The notes under the pieces were generated by a model that worked only from the letters and a program-made list of their open reading frames with translations, did no database searches and was not told the DNA's origin. A DNA stretch of 64,000 nucleotides, taken from the NCBI RefSeq assembly GCF_021130785.1, contig NW_025778036.1, positions 62,001-126,000 of the forward strand, read 5' to 3'. A program made the position numbers and the translations under genes. Positions 1 to 11,200 of this stretch are shown one piece after another. This stretch comes from Homalodisca vitripennis. Lineage: Eukaryota > Arthropoda > Insecta > Hemiptera > Cicadellidae. How positions within the stretch are numbered: the stretch's first letter is position 1; each line of letters starts with the position of its first letter.

Positions 1-132
1 CTTAAGCACTCCCAGCGAGCCATGCACTGGAACGGTCAGAGGACGGGTACTTAAAAGACCCTGGAGGGGGATTTGGTAGGAATTAGGAAATGGTTAGGTG
101 GGAAGAGGCAGTTTAACGTCATACCCAGGACG
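1..132 (-). mobile_element. 5' tip of an I-group non-LTR retrotransposon (second copy)
   Basis: These bases match 47280-47411 with one mismatch (position 25, c versus t). 47411 is the 5' end of the minus-strand non-LTR element described at 41391-47412. The match stops at exactly the same base, so position 132 is a true 5' terminus and the rest of this copy should lie to the left of the window. Only 5' untranslated sequence is visible here. Confidence 0.85.
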
Positions 133-444
133 GCCACAATTTGGTACTATTCGATGTTTATAACATTTTATTTCCCATGTATTCAATTTTCATTTTTATT
201 TTGTCACACAGATTATGATGTTCGTACAAAAAGTTGTGAAATACTGTTGCCTACCTTAAACGTAAACACTGCTGACAATCAGCATAGGCCCTGTTGCGGA
301 GCCGGTCCCCTCCTCTTTGTGGGCTGTAAATAACTCACCTCGTAGATCTCTTATCTACTATACGTGGCAACCTCTCTTCGTCTTTTATTTAACGAATCAA
401 TGATTTAGAAAATCTACAATATCTCACATTCTTTTTATTGTGTT

Positions 445-498
<54 letters not shown>

Positions 499-1848
499 AG
501 AAGATTAATTTGTAAGTTAAATTTCTCTAGACTGACCTTTTGAAAACCTTTTTTACTTGTTCATGTGTCCAAGTTCCTCCGGAGACCTCATTTTGCAAAC
601 TCAATTATCATTACATTATTTAATGTTGAACGATTATTTTGAACGTCAGGATGTGTAAAATAAATTGACAGTGTACGTTTTGATATTCTTTATAATTTAT
701 TATGATTCAATGTATGTGTGTGTGCGAGCACAGGATTTCTAGATTGAGTCTAGTGCAAATAAAATATTCATACTTACGTTACTTTTCAAAACCAGTATAT
801 TTTATTTTTTATCGTAAAATGCTTTTGAATGAATAATTCAAATATTGAATTGTTATACAATGTACATTTTGTAGTAATTAATAAAAATGTCAGCAATATT
901 CTCATAATTATAAAAAACGCTAGAAAATGAGAATGAATGGGTAATATTCTTAAAATAATTGATGAAAGGGTTGTAATTTGTTAAAATTTTTTGTTCAAAT
1001 GTTTTATTAGGGGCGATTTCGTAAAATACATATGCTAACTCCATTTAATAATTGTATATATGTGTGATCTTGAACAGAGAAGCATTGTTTATTTCCGGTG
1101 CATTGTTTGATTAACGACGACTCTCTTCATCAGTCTAGTCACTGGCTTTGTCCGTGTCTTACACAGATTATGCAGTAGTCGTCGGGATTAGATTTTAGTA
1201 AAATGCTAAAATACAAAATAAAAAAAAAATCTGCTGTTTTTTTTTATTTTATAGAAATAAATAAAATCCACATATAAAATTAATCCTTTGACTTTAAATA
1301 AATTGTTACCGATTAACAATATATTGTACAGTTATGAAACACTCTTAATTTCTCATTTATTTGTTCAAATGTGAAAACTTTAACACGAACCCAAATAAGA
1401 GACTATTTATGTTTTTGTTTATCAGAACAATTACAAAAATATTTCAAATAACTAAAAACGTCTTAAGATATAACTTATTGAAGATAAGAAGCAATATCTT
1501 CTTTGTCATTTTCAATATTTACGTCCGTTGTGGTAAATATAATAGACGCGATGTGGGATGCTTTAGCCTTTGAATCGCCTGTCTCCCTTATGTCAGTGTG
1601 TCCACTGCAGACTTCGCAACTTATAATGTAAAGTTAGGTCACCAGTTTTCTCTTCATCATCACTTATGCGTTATTTTTCTGTTGGTTAAAATTAGGTTAT
1701 ATTTGTGCCAGATTCAATTCCTTATCTTCTAAAAGTTCAAAATATCGATACAGCACTTAACTCGAACTAGAAATTTCCAGTACTCGCACACTTGTACAAT
1801 GTAAGTTTAACTGACTGTAATACGGAGTTTCCTTATTTTCAGGCCAAA
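133..1848. other. AT-rich intergenic sequence, no gene seen
   Basis: About 1.7 kb without a coding region I can support. Open frames here are short, AT-rich and show no recognisable motif. It contains a TA microsatellite at 447-496. The stretch after 133 is outside the non-LTR copy and presumably belongs to its target. Confidence 0.5.
447..496. repeat. (TA)n microsatellite
   Basis: About 25 uninterrupted TA dinucleotides, visible directly. Confidence 0.95.
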
Positions 1849-2740
1849 ATGCCTTTTCATTCAAAACCGAGCTCAACAAGTTTTCAACCATCGTACCTCC
1901 TTGAATTTCCTTGGGTCAAGGAACACCCTTCTATTAAAACAATGGCAATCTGTTCGTGGTGCAATAAAGGCATAAGCATCAGTGGGATGGGTTAAAACGG
2001 CTTTAAAAAGCCATTCTAAGTCAGCCAAACACATTTTAAGCGAGAAAAACAGACAGAAAAGCCTTCCATTAAATATGTTTTTTAAAGACAATGTTGCTGA
2101 CAGCATTTCTCTATCAGGAGAACCTAGTAGCAGCCGAGATCAAGGGGCTATTGGGATCCAATTAGCGCAGGCTTCTGGTACGGAAAGCTCCCTCAGACAG
2201 CCGAGTCACACAACTGTTTCGACATCACGTCCCCAATCCACAGTGAAGCAATATGTTATTTCTGAATCCGTGACAAGATCAGAAATATTCTGGTGTTTAC
2301 AAATAGTTGTTAAACATATTCCCTTTGCAGTTGCAGCTCGCTGTGCTAAAAGTTTCAAGTTTCAATTTCCTGATAGTGAGATAGCATCAAAACTACAGTT
2401 GGATTATACCAAAGTAGGATATTTGATCGTGTTTGGTTTGGCACCACATTTCGAGAGACAAATAGAAAAGAAACTCAAAGAATGTTCTCATATTGTTCTC
2501 TACTTCGACGAACCTTTAAATAAAGTTAGTCAACGGCAACAAATGGACGTTCATATTCGTTGGTGGGAACCAGCCAACAATCATATTGAAACAAGATATT
2601 TTACATCAATATTTTTAGGTCATACCAAAGCGGAAGATCTTCTCCGAGGAATCAAAAGCGCCATTTCGCCTGACACTTTAAATAAAATAGTTCAGGTTTC
2701 TATGGACGGACCTAACGTGAATAAAAAAATGATATATTAA
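1849..2740 (+). pseudogene. hAT-like (BED-finger) transposase or derivative, broken and truncated
   Basis: The first frame begins at the ATG at 1849 and contains an atypical BED-like finger (CSWC, followed by an H-x4-H arrangement in the next frame). A frameshift near 1994 moves the reading frame. The second frame (1982-2740) carries FDEPLNKVSQRQQMDVH, the RYFTS..LGH block and SMDGPNVN, which I associate with arthropod hAT-derived proteins. The protein stops just after SMDGPNVN, so the C-terminal dimerisation domain is missing. The next bases are a piggyBac remnant, so the 3' end was lost at that junction. The family call rests on remembered motif patterns. Confidence 0.6.
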
Positions 2741-2749
2741 ATCATTTTC

Positions 2750-2938
2750 ATCTTGTTGATAATACCACACGAATTCCTGGAAACAGCCTTTTCAAAGTTC
2801 ATCCTTTGATAAATACTATTGCTGAGGCTTGCAGAACGATTCCACCAGAACAGAATCAATCCATTGATGAGCACATGATACCATTCAAAGGGACTTCGCA
2901 CATGAAGCAATATGTAGCAATATCAGTGAAAACTGTTT
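2750..2938 (+). pseudogene. piggyBac transposase fragment
   Basis: In the frame of 2791 the translation reads FKVHPLINTIAEAC and then IPPEQNQSIDEHMIPFKG. SxDExxxPFKG is the first catalytic-Asp block of piggyBac-family (DDE_Tnp_1_7) transposases. About 60 codons remain, ending in TGA at 2938. No terminal repeats or TTAA pair could be tied to it. It is unrelated in sequence to the piggyBac at 58467 beyond family motifs. Confidence 0.65.
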
Positions 2939-2941
2939 GAT

Positions 2942-3200
2942 AAATAGTGCCTTTTTTATTGGCCTAGGCAAATTAATTAAACTATGTAAATTGAACAATG
3001 TAACAATAATTAATTTGCCTAGGAGAAGAGACCATGTTTCGCCTGCCGTTGATCGTGCACGTGCAAGCCTGAATTTCACATTGAAAAACATAAATTGTTC
3101 CAATTTCATAGACATTTCCAATTTTAAAAGAGACTTTCTTACAACTCATGGCTTGCACATGAATACGCACGGCAAGCATGAACTTGCTGTTGTCATTTGA
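2942..3200 (+). pseudogene. SGNH-hydrolase-like gene, copy 1 (3' half only)
   Basis: The frame 2942-3200 covers the C-terminal half of the family seen complete at 15483-16064: GKLIKLCKLNNVTIINLPRR, then SPAV.RARASLN, then FIDISNFKRDF and GLHMN.HGKHELA. The N-terminal half with the nucleophile block is missing, replaced by the piggyBac fragment directly upstream. The terminal GLH block that holds the catalytic His in SGNH enzymes is kept. Confidence 0.7.
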
Positions 3201-3280
3201 TTGCTATTAGGATTGTTAACTTGAAATGCCTTATGTTACAATTGCTGTAAAATCATTTCATATATTGTTTTCTATTTCAG

Positions 3281-4094
3281 TTTGGTGCCGTTGGGTGACA
3301 CCAACTATTTTCTACTGTCAAGTAAGTAATTTTTCATTAAAAATTATAATTCATTTATTTACAAAGAAATGTTGTACATTCAAAAAAGAGTTTTGAATAG
3401 TTTTGATACTACACATTTCAATTAATAATGTATTTATACAACGTTAAATGAATAATAATAATTTCCATGGTGAATTCATTTAGAGTAAGGTTGAAAATAA
3501 ATATAGCGGTCCATATATAATTTAGCATACTAAATTGAATTTATTTGCTCTATTTAACGAACTTAAAAATACTAGCAATAATATTGTTTCGACGGTAATA
3601 CAGAAAAATTTATAACTTTTTTTCATCTATTCAAAAACCAAGATTTTTTTGTTTACAGACTAACGTTGTTATGGATCAACACTTTATAGTGTGTTTCACA
3701 TGATCATTGAAATTAAACATATTTAATTTTCATTTTAAATGTAAAACATTATAACCATTTGACTATTTATATACCTTCCTACACCGTGTTGAATTTCAAA
3801 CATTGTACTAATTGTACCAAATACACCGTTTAATGTGATAATACGGCACTCTTTGTTAAACTATGACAATTTCATTTACAGCAACTCCATTGTCATCACT
3901 GACCTTTCCAGTGAGTGTTCCCATCCTTCTTGTTTGCTGTTCCACTTCCCAACGTAAGTTGTAATAAAAGTATTTCTTTGTAATAAATGAATTCAAGTGT
4001 GTTACCTATGTTTACGAAATGATTTCAGATCACAAGTATTTTTTATTATAATAAGGATGAATGTACGTATACTTTAAAAAATTCTCTCATTTAG
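3281..4094 (+). repeat. Exon-like leader cassette of unit A (before SGNH copy 2)
   Basis: Three small segments are bounded by good splice consensus: a, 3281-3321 (tttcag before, gtaagt after); b, starting 3659 after tttacag; c, 3882-3953 (72 bp, tttacag before, gtaagt after). The SGNH reading frame starts at 4095 directly after tcatttag. The same order a-b-c-SGNH recurs at 5473-7747, 10386-11200 and 13196-15482. Segment c is open in one frame in the copies I translated. In this unit the donor of a fourth putative small exon (gtaagg in other units, near 4050) is mutated. Splicing is inferred from consensus only. Confidence 0.5.
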
Positions 4095-4487
4095 ATGGGG
4101 AAGTGGAAACCCACCTATAAGGTCATCACAAATCGGGTCCTGTTGGTCGCGGACAGCCATGGAAGGGAGCTTCATCATCTCCTGGAGAGGTCCAGTGACT
4201 ACTCTGTGACAGACGTAAAGTGCCCCAACAGCACTTTGAATTATATTTTGGACCATGCGCTGCTGTACGAAGCTGAACACTACGACGACATAATCATCAT
4301 GGCCGGGACCAACGATATTAATGACAATGGGTGTGTAAATAGTGACTTTTTTTAATGTCCTAGGCAAGTTAATTAAACTTTCTAAATCGAACAATGTTAC
4401 TATTATTAACTTGCCTAGGAGGAGAGATTGTGTTTCGCCTGCCGTGCGTCGTGAACGTGCAAGCCTGAATGCGACTTTGAAAACCAT
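4095..4487 (+). pseudogene. SGNH-hydrolase-like gene, copy 2 (frameshifted, 3' truncated)
   Basis: It starts with the family start MGKWKP and has DSHGRELHHLLERSS (nucleophile Ser block) and AGTNDIND (GxND block with Asn). A frameshift in a T-run near 4353 breaks the frame. The shifted frame continues through LNNVTIINLPRRR-like sequence to about 4495, where it joins Helitron coding sequence. The block with the catalytic His is therefore absent. Confidence 0.7.
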
Positions 4488-4502
4488 AGATGGTAAATTT
4501 GA

Positions 4503-5120
4503 AACATCAGAACGGTAAATTCAAATTTTGCAATGGCGTCATTCAAAGCACAATCGTCCGTTGACAGAAATGTCGGCCAGGGTCATTGGTGTTTCTGCAT
4601 CTCGGGCCAAGTGTATCATTACACGGAACCGGTTCCGGTTCGGATGGCTCCTTTACACAAGCTGAATCAGCTCTATTTCATAGACACTGAGGACGCTTGC
4701 CAAGAAAGAAACGCCCTTATTGGAGATCGCGTAAGGGAAGCCACGATCCGAATAATTGAGACCATGTTGAGACGTGACAATCAACTCTGCAGAGCCTATC
4801 GGTTCATCTCGGAGGTTTTGACTGACGTACCGGACGAGGTCAGAGTTCATGATGTGCACGTCATCTTCAAGGAACGCATTGGCAACGATCTGAGACGGTA
4901 CAATTTGGCTGCCTGCAGAAGTGACATTGCTGTAGTTTATACAGGTGAAGAGCCGCCTAGAGATGTAGATTTGGTTGTCTACCCGCAGGGGAGTGACCGA
5001 AGAAATCAGATCAAGAATCTGAACAGCCTTGCGATCCAATGGTGTACCCTCTCCTATTTCCCAACGGGGAATACGGATACAGAACGGGTGTACCACACAG
5101 GCAGACCAACAGAACAGTGA
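4503..5120 (+). pseudogene. Helitron N-terminal (Helitron-like_N) region, truncated copy
   Basis: Nearly identical to 12226-12843. The translated MASFKAQSSVDRNVGQG, FCISGQVYHYTEPVPVR and QLYFID blocks match the region preceding the Rep domain in Helitron replicases (NFAFASFGA, GQ.YH, P....QLYI.D patterns). The upstream third is missing because it is fused to SGNH copy 2 at 4503. After the stop at 5118-5120 the +1 frame still reads an RQFYSWRL block, typical of the next part of Helitron proteins, so the stop is probably frameshift-derived. The homology then ends in AT-rich sequence. Confidence 0.75.
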
Positions 5121-5669
5121 AGTTGAGACAATTTTACTCGTGGCGATTGGATATTTTAAATAATTTTATTTTAATATTTGACATGTACAGCATTATATCA
5201 TGATTCTTATGTCTTCATTCTAGCAAATTTCAAACGTCTTTTATATTTTTGTACTGTACAGATGAAAAGTATTCAATCAGTATACATGTAATAAATAATT
5301 AAAATAATTGGTATTGAGTATTGTTTGATATTTAAAAAATCGGAAAAGAAAGTAATTTGTTTGTTGCAAAGATTTCATTTTTTGGGAGAAACAGTTGCTA
5401 TCAGGATTGTTGACTTGAAATGTCTTACGTTACAAATGCTGTAAAAGCATTTCATATTGTTTTCTATTTCAGTTTGGTGCCGTTGGGGACACCAACTGTT
5501 TTTGTACGGTCAAGTAAATAATTTTTCATTACAAATTATAAGTTATTTATTTTTGGAACGAAATGTCGTGTACACTGTAAACAGCGTTTTGATACTACAC
5601 GTTTCAATTTATCATGTATTTATTCAACGTCATATGAATAATAAACAACGTTAAATGAATAACGGATAA
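5121..5669 (+). repeat. Copy of the ~385-bp exon-like cassette repeat (unit B, segment a)
   Basis: From about 5150 the sequence matches the repeat unit described at 8157-9002, including the conserved stretch that runs into tttcattttttgggag and ends in tttctatttcag. Exon-like segment a lies at 5473-5513, followed by gtaaat, a weaker donor than the gtaagt of other units. The near-identical partner of this block is 12870-13390. Confidence 0.6.
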
Positions 5670-7105
5670 CTTTAGACCGATCTCCATTGTTTCAACGTTC
5701 TCTAAGGTTTTTGAAAAGGCAGCTTTAAGTAGATTATGGTCTTTTCTGATTCAAAATAACATTTTGTTCAGCAACCAGTTTTGATTTGTCAAAGGGGGGT
5801 CAACTGTCAATGCTATGTTTACTTTCATTGATACAGTCATCAAGGCTCTGGATAGAGGCAAGTCTGCTTCTGGTGTATTTTTCGATTTGCGAAAGGCATT
5901 CGACATGGTTTCCTCATGAGCATCTACTAAAGAAGCTTGAGAGCATTGGTATAAGTGGTGTCGCAAAGCAGTGGTTTTCTTCGTACTTGAAAGAACGTCG
6001 ACAAGTTGTAGAATTGCCTTTTGTGGATGGAAACACTTTAAAGCATTGGCATTCTGATGTGCAAACTGTTAAGGCGGGTGTACCCCAGGGTTCCATTCTG
6101 GGTCCTCTTTTGTTTATTTTATATATTAATGATCTTAGAAGATGTATCTCAGATGCCTACTTGTGCTTGTTTGCGGACGACACATCAATTGTGATAGAGA
6201 GCCAATGTCGTGAAATCATGGAGGTCAAAACCTTTGTAGAATCTAACCGGATAGTCCAATGGTTCCAAGAAAATGGATTAGTTATCAACACTAATAAAAC
6301 CACATTACTTGAATTTGCTATCACAAGAAAGCATAATGATGACCTTAGTGTTTGGGTTGATGATGTAGAAGTCTTTTCTGAACAAAGCGTTAAGTTTTGG
6401 GGCTTATCTATTGACAGAAATTTAAGTTTTTCCTGTCATATAAGCGACGTGGCGCAGATGATAAGTTCTGGAATATTTGTACTGCGTAGGCTTTCTCATT
6501 TTGTAAACACTGATGTTCTACTTAAAACATATTATGCACTTATTTTTCCTTTCCTTTCTTATGCGGTAACCATCTGGGGTTCCGAGAGATGCAATACGCA
6601 TTGTATCTTTGTCTTGCAGAAGAGGGCAATGCGAATTGTTTCTGGCATTCGTCAAAGAGAGTCTTGTAAATCTGTTTTTAAAAAGCTTGAAGTTCTGACA
6701 TTTCCTTGTGTTTACATTTTTTACACTTTGATGTTTTTTAAGCAGAACCATGGTATTTTTCAATCTCTTGTCCCTCAATCTGGATATAACCTGCGAAACA
6801 AACAAAAACTGAATATTCCTTATCATACCACTTCCTTCTTTAAGCATCACACCTATTACAGTGCCATATCATTGTTTAACGCTCTCCCTGATCACCTTAA
6901 ATCTAACTTGGATCTAAACTATTTTAAAAGAAAGCTCAAGTCATTTCTAATTGAAAATTGTTTTTATTCTATAGAAGAGTATATTAAAGGTAGATAGAGT
7001 ACCATACATAGATTGCTAGTAGTTTTTAGTTATATTTACATTGACGCAAGCCAATGCATGTACTTATGTTATTATGGCAATAAAGAAATTTTGACTTTGA
7101 ATTTG
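5670..7105 (+). pseudogene. 5'-truncated non-LTR retrotransposon reverse transcriptase, copy 1
   Basis: The translation contains the RT palm blocks FDLRKAFD (in another frame), GVPQGSILGPLLFILYINDL and FADDTS, and the C-terminal thumb region. There is no endonuclease, because the copy begins inside RT at a NFRPIS-like block. It differs from copy 2 (13391-14840) by a T insertion near 5908 that shifts the frame, and by loss of 3 bp next to the FADD block. Both copies share a TGA in the QF.FVKGG block. The 3' end is marked by an ATTTTGACTTTGAATTTGAA-type tail. I place it in the RNase H-lacking CR1/Jockey-like set, clade uncertain. It sits inside the intron-like DNA between segments a and b. Confidence 0.85.
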
Positions 7106-7747
7106 AAATAATAATAATTTACATGGGGAATCCCTTTATAATATAGTTAAAAGTAAATGTAACGGTCCATTTATATAATTTAACATACTAATTTAATTTA
7201 TTTGTTCTATTTTATGAATTTTAAAATGCTTTACTAGCAATAATATTGTGTTGACAACAATGGAAACATTTTTTTTTTAAGAACTGAAAAACCAAAATTT
7301 GTTTTTGTTTTCAGACTAACGTTGTTTTGGATCACCATTTTATAGTGTTTTACATTATCACTGAAATTAAACATATTTAATTTTCATGTTAAATGTAGAA
7401 CATTATAAACATTTGTATTTTTATATACTATCCTGTAACGTGTTGAATTTCAAACATTGTGCTAATTGTATCAAATACATTGTTTCATGTGATAATGCTG
7501 CACTTTTTGTTAAACTTTGACGATTTCATTTACAGCAACGTCATTGTCACCACTGGCCTTTCCAGTGAGTGTTTCCTCCCATTTTGTTACGTGTTCCACT
7601 TCCCAACGTAAGTTGAAATAAAAGTATTTCTTTGTAATAAATGAATTCAAGTGTGTTACCTATATTTACGAAATGATTTCAGACAACTAATATTTTTTAT
7701 TATGTAAGGATGAATGTACGTATACTTAAAACAATTCTGTTATTTAG
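7106..7747 (+). repeat. Exon-like leader cassette of unit B (segments b and c)
   Basis: Segment b starts at 7315 after ttttcag. Segment c is 7536-7607 (72 bp; tttacag before, gtaagt after). A small segment after gatttcag near 7682 ends at gtaagg. The SGNH start follows tttag at 7748. Sequence and spacing parallel units A, C and D. Confidence 0.5.
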
Positions 7748-8194
7748 ATGGGGAAGTGGAAACCTTCGTACAAGGTAGTAACAAAGCGTGTGCTGTTGGT
7801 CACGGACAGCCATGGGAGGGAGCTCCATCATCTCCTGGAGAGGTCCAGTGACTATTCAGTGACGGCAATTGTTTCGCCCAACGGCACCATGAATTACATT
7901 TTGGACAACGCGCTGATTCACCAAGAGAAGTACGATGAACTTGTAGTTATGGCTGGGACCAACGACATTAACGACCAAGGGTACGTGAACAATGATTTTT
8001 TTAATGCACTAGGCAAGTTAATTGAACTGTGTAAATTGAACAATGTTACTATTATTAACTTGCCTAGGAGGAGAGATGTTGTTTCGCCTGCAGTGCATCG
8101 TGCACGTGCAAGCCTGAATTTGACATTAAAAAGTTTGAATTGTGCCAATTTCATTTTTTGGGAGAAACAGTTGCTATTAGGATTGTTGACTTGA
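7748..8194 (+). pseudogene. SGNH-hydrolase-like gene, copy 3 (3' truncated)
   Basis: MGKWKPSYK start, DSHGRELHHLLERSS nucleophile block, AGTNDIND block and NLPRRRD are all intact. Family similarity ends after LNCANFI at about 8154, where the 385-bp cassette repeat begins, so the last 40 codons of this frame are not SGNH sequence and the catalytic-His block is lost. Whether it makes any product is unknown. Confidence 0.7.
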
Positions 8195-9002
8195 AATATC
8201 TTACGTTACAAATGCTGTAAAAGCATTTAATATATTGTTTCCTATTTCAGTTTGGTGCCGTTCCGGCCAAAAGAACTGGTATTTCTACAGTCAAGTAAGT
8301 AATTTTTCATTATTGTAAATAATTTTATTTTAATATTTGACATATACAGCATTATATTATGATTATTATGTCTTCACCTAGCAAATTTTAAACGTCTTTT
8401 ACATTTTTGTACTACACAGATGAAAAGTATTCAATCAGTATACATGTAATAAATAAAGAAAATGAATTGCTATTGAGTATTGTATCATATAAAAAAATTG
8501 GAAAAGAAAGTAATTTGTTTGTTACAAAGATTTCATTTTTTTTTTGGAGAAACAGTTGCTATCAGGATTGTTTACTTGAAATGTATTACGTTAGAAATGC
8601 GGTAAAAGCATTTCATATATTGTTTTCTATTTCAGGTTGGTGCTGCTTCGTCCAAAAGATCGGCTGTTTTCTACAATAAAGTAAGTAATTTTGCATTATT
8701 GTACATAATTTTAATATTTAACATGTACAGCATTATATTATGATGTTTATGTATTCATTCTAGCAAATTTCAAACGTCTTTTACATTTTTGTACTACACA
8801 GATGAAAAGTATTCAATCAGTATAAATGAAATAAATAATTAAAATGAATTGCTATTGAGTATTGTTTGATATTTAAAAAATCGGAAAAGAAAGTAATTTC
8901 TTTGTTGAAAAGATTTCATTTTTTGGGAGAAACAGTTGCTATTAGGATTGTTGACTTATAATGTCTTATGTAACAAATGCTGTTGTAAAAGCATTTCATA
9001 TA
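8157..9002 (+). repeat. Tandem array of ~385-bp cassettes, each with a mini-exon-like segment
   Basis: Two complete units and a third interrupted by the mariner-like element. Each begins with a ttttttgggagaaacagttg block, ends in a polypyrimidine tract plus tttcag, then has a 40-45 bp segment followed by gtaagtaatttt. The segments are 8251-8294 (44 bp) and 8636-8680 (45 bp); the third is 10386-10425, after the mariner insertion. By eye the flanking intron-like DNA is about 90% identical between units, while the segments themselves match at only about two thirds of positions. Confidence 0.65.
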
Positions 9003-10367
9003 CACCGTGTCCCAAAAAAAACTGAACAACTTTAAAGCCTAATAAAATCCGCAAAGTTAAATTTAGATTATTATAAGCATGACCACATGAAGGTAGAGTT
9101 TATAAAGTTTTTTTTAATGTTAGTTGTAAAGATCAGCTGTTTCATTGTTGTTTGCTCAAACTGCTTAACCCCAAAACATAACCTACAATAAAGCAGTCAC
9201 TATGAATGCACAGGAGAAAGCGCAGTGTGTTGAGTGGTACATTGAAACCAAATCAGATATTGTAGTGCAAAGAAGGTTTAGAACACGCTATGGTCGCCAT
9301 CCACCATCAAGGAACAGCATTCGAGCCTGGTATGATAAGTTCATGTTAACTGGCAGCATAAAACATTCAAAAAACAATGGTAGGCCTAAACTGCCAAATG
9401 AAGCTATTGAGAACGTGCAACAAACATTTCTACGGAGTCCTCAAAAATCTATTCGCACTGCAGCACGTGAGTTAAATTTATCAAAATCCAGTGTTCAAAG
9501 AATTTTAAAGAAAAATTTGAAAATGAAACCTTATAAGCTGCAAATTTTGCAGCAAATTACTCCAGATGACAAACTTAAACGTAAACACTTTGCAGTTACT
9601 GTGCTTGATCGTTTAACTGCTGATGAGAACTTTCTAAAGAAGGTAGTGTTTTCTGATGAGGCCACGTTCCATGTATGTGGAAAAGTGAATAAACATAACG
9701 TGCGTATTTGGGGTACAGAAAGACCATATCAAGTTCGGGAACATGTTCGAGACAGTCCCAAGTTAAATGTGTGGTGTGCTATTTCCTATGACAGACTTAT
9801 TGGCCCGTTTTTCTTCAATGAAAAAACAATTAATGGTAACATTTATCTAGACATGCTAGAAAACTACGCTTACCCACAGCTAGAAGACCTACAGCCCAAC
9901 GTTTTTTTTTTCAACAAGATGGTGCCCCTCCGCACTGGAACTTATTTGTAAGAGAATCACTTGATGACACTTTCCCTCGTCGGTGGATTGGGCGCGGTGG
10001 TTCCATAGCCTGGCCCCCACGGTCCCCAGACATAACACCATGTGATTTTTTTTGTCTGGGGATTTGTAAAAGACCAGGTTTTCAAGTCTAAAGTGTTAAA
10101 CATTCAAGAATTGAGACTAAGGATTATCACGGCCTTTTCCAAAATTAATGAGGAAATGCGTCATCGAGTGTGGGCAGAGTTAGATAGCCGAATCGACTAT
10201 CTTTTTGCCAACAATGGAAACCATGTTGAGGTTCACAAATAAAGGTTGTACCCAAAATAACTTAAGATTATGCGTGTTACTTTAAATCAAAAAATTCTTT
10301 TATATGTGTGTTATTAAAATAATTACAATCTAATAAAGTTGTTCAGTTTTTTTTTTGGGACACGGTG
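9003..10367 (+). mobile_element. mariner/Tc1-superfamily element with TIRs and TA duplication
   Basis: The ends are inverted repeats: 5' CACCGTGTCCCAAAAAAA then ACTGAACAAC, and the mirror at 10338-10367. TIRs are about 33 bp and differ in A-run length. TA dinucleotides flank it at 9001-9002 and 10368-10369. Removing the element restores the cassette repeat exactly, as in the uninterrupted copies at 8226 and 3258. Length 1365 bp, with one transposase gene. Confidence 0.93.
9202..10242 (+). pseudogene. mariner-like transposase with DUF4817-type N-terminus, frameshifted
   Basis: The N-terminal 110 residues form a helix-turn-helix pair (MNAQEKAQCVEWY..., then SPQKSIRTAARELNLSKSSV), the arrangement called DUF4817 in arthropod mariner-like proteins. 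The catalytic Asp blocks are FSDEATFHV (first frame), a QQDGAPPHW block in the next frame, and WPPRSPDITPCDFF, with about 36 residues between the second and third Asp. Two frameshifts separate them, one in the T10 run at 9902-9911 and one in the T8 run at 10046-10053. The last frame (10042-10242) ends in a typical C-terminus. Both breaks lie in homopolymers, so sequencing error is a real alternative to decay. Confidence 0.88.
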
Positions 10368-11200
10368 TATTGTTTTCTATTTCAGTTTGGTGCCGTTGGG
10401 GACACCAACTATTTTCTACCGTCAAGTAAGTAATTTTTCATTAGAAAATATGTTATTTAAATTTGGAGCGAAATTTCGTGTACATTGTAAACAGCGTTTC
10501 GATACTACAAGTTCCAATTAATAATGTATTTATACAACGTTAAATGAATAATAATAATTTACATGGGGAATTCCTTAATAATATGGTTAAAAGTAAATAT
10601 AACGGTCCATTTATATAATTTAACATACTAATTGAATTTATTTGTTCTATTTAACGACTTTAAAAATATTTTACTAGCAATAATATTGTTTTGACAATAA
10701 TGGAAAAAATTATTTATTTTCTTTTTTTACCCAACTAAAAAACCAAAATTTCTTTTTGTTTTCAGACTAACGTTGTTATGGATCAGCATTTTATACTGTG
10801 TTTTACATAATCACTGAAATTAAACACATTGAATTTTAATGTTAAATGTACAACATTATAACCATTTGACTATTTATATACTTTCCTACACCGTGTTGAA
10901 TTTCAAACATTGTGCTAATTGTATCAAATACATTGTTTCATGTGATAATGCTGCATTCTTTGTTAAACTGTGACAATTTCATTTACAGCAACGTCATTGT
11001 CACCACTGGCCTTTCCAGTGAGTGTTCCCTCCCTTTTGGTTTGCTGTTCCACTTCCCAATGTAAGTTGAAATAAAAGTATTTCTTTGTAATAAATTAATT
11101 CAAGTGTGTTACCTATATTTACGAAATGATTTCAGACAACTAATATTTTTTATTATGTAAGGATGAATGTACGTATACTTAAAACAATTCTCTTATTTAG
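10368..11200 (+). repeat. Exon-like leader cassette of unit C
   Basis: Segment a 10386-10425 (after tttcag, before gtaagt), b from 10766 (after ttttcag), c 10989-11060 (72 bp, after tttacag, before gtaagt), a small segment after gatttcag near 11136 ending at gtaagg, then SGNH at 11201 after tttag. No reverse transcriptase insertion here, so this unit shows the empty site at the gaataataataattt block near 10545. Confidence 0.5.

Noticed and set aside
4653..5096. 147-codon minus-strand frame
   Set aside because: Antisense shadow of the Helitron N-terminal region; it breaks into pieces in the second copy.
6518..6850. 110-codon minus-strand frame, also at 14242-14574
   Set aside because: Antisense shadow of the reverse transcriptase; identical in both copies only because the RT is duplicated.
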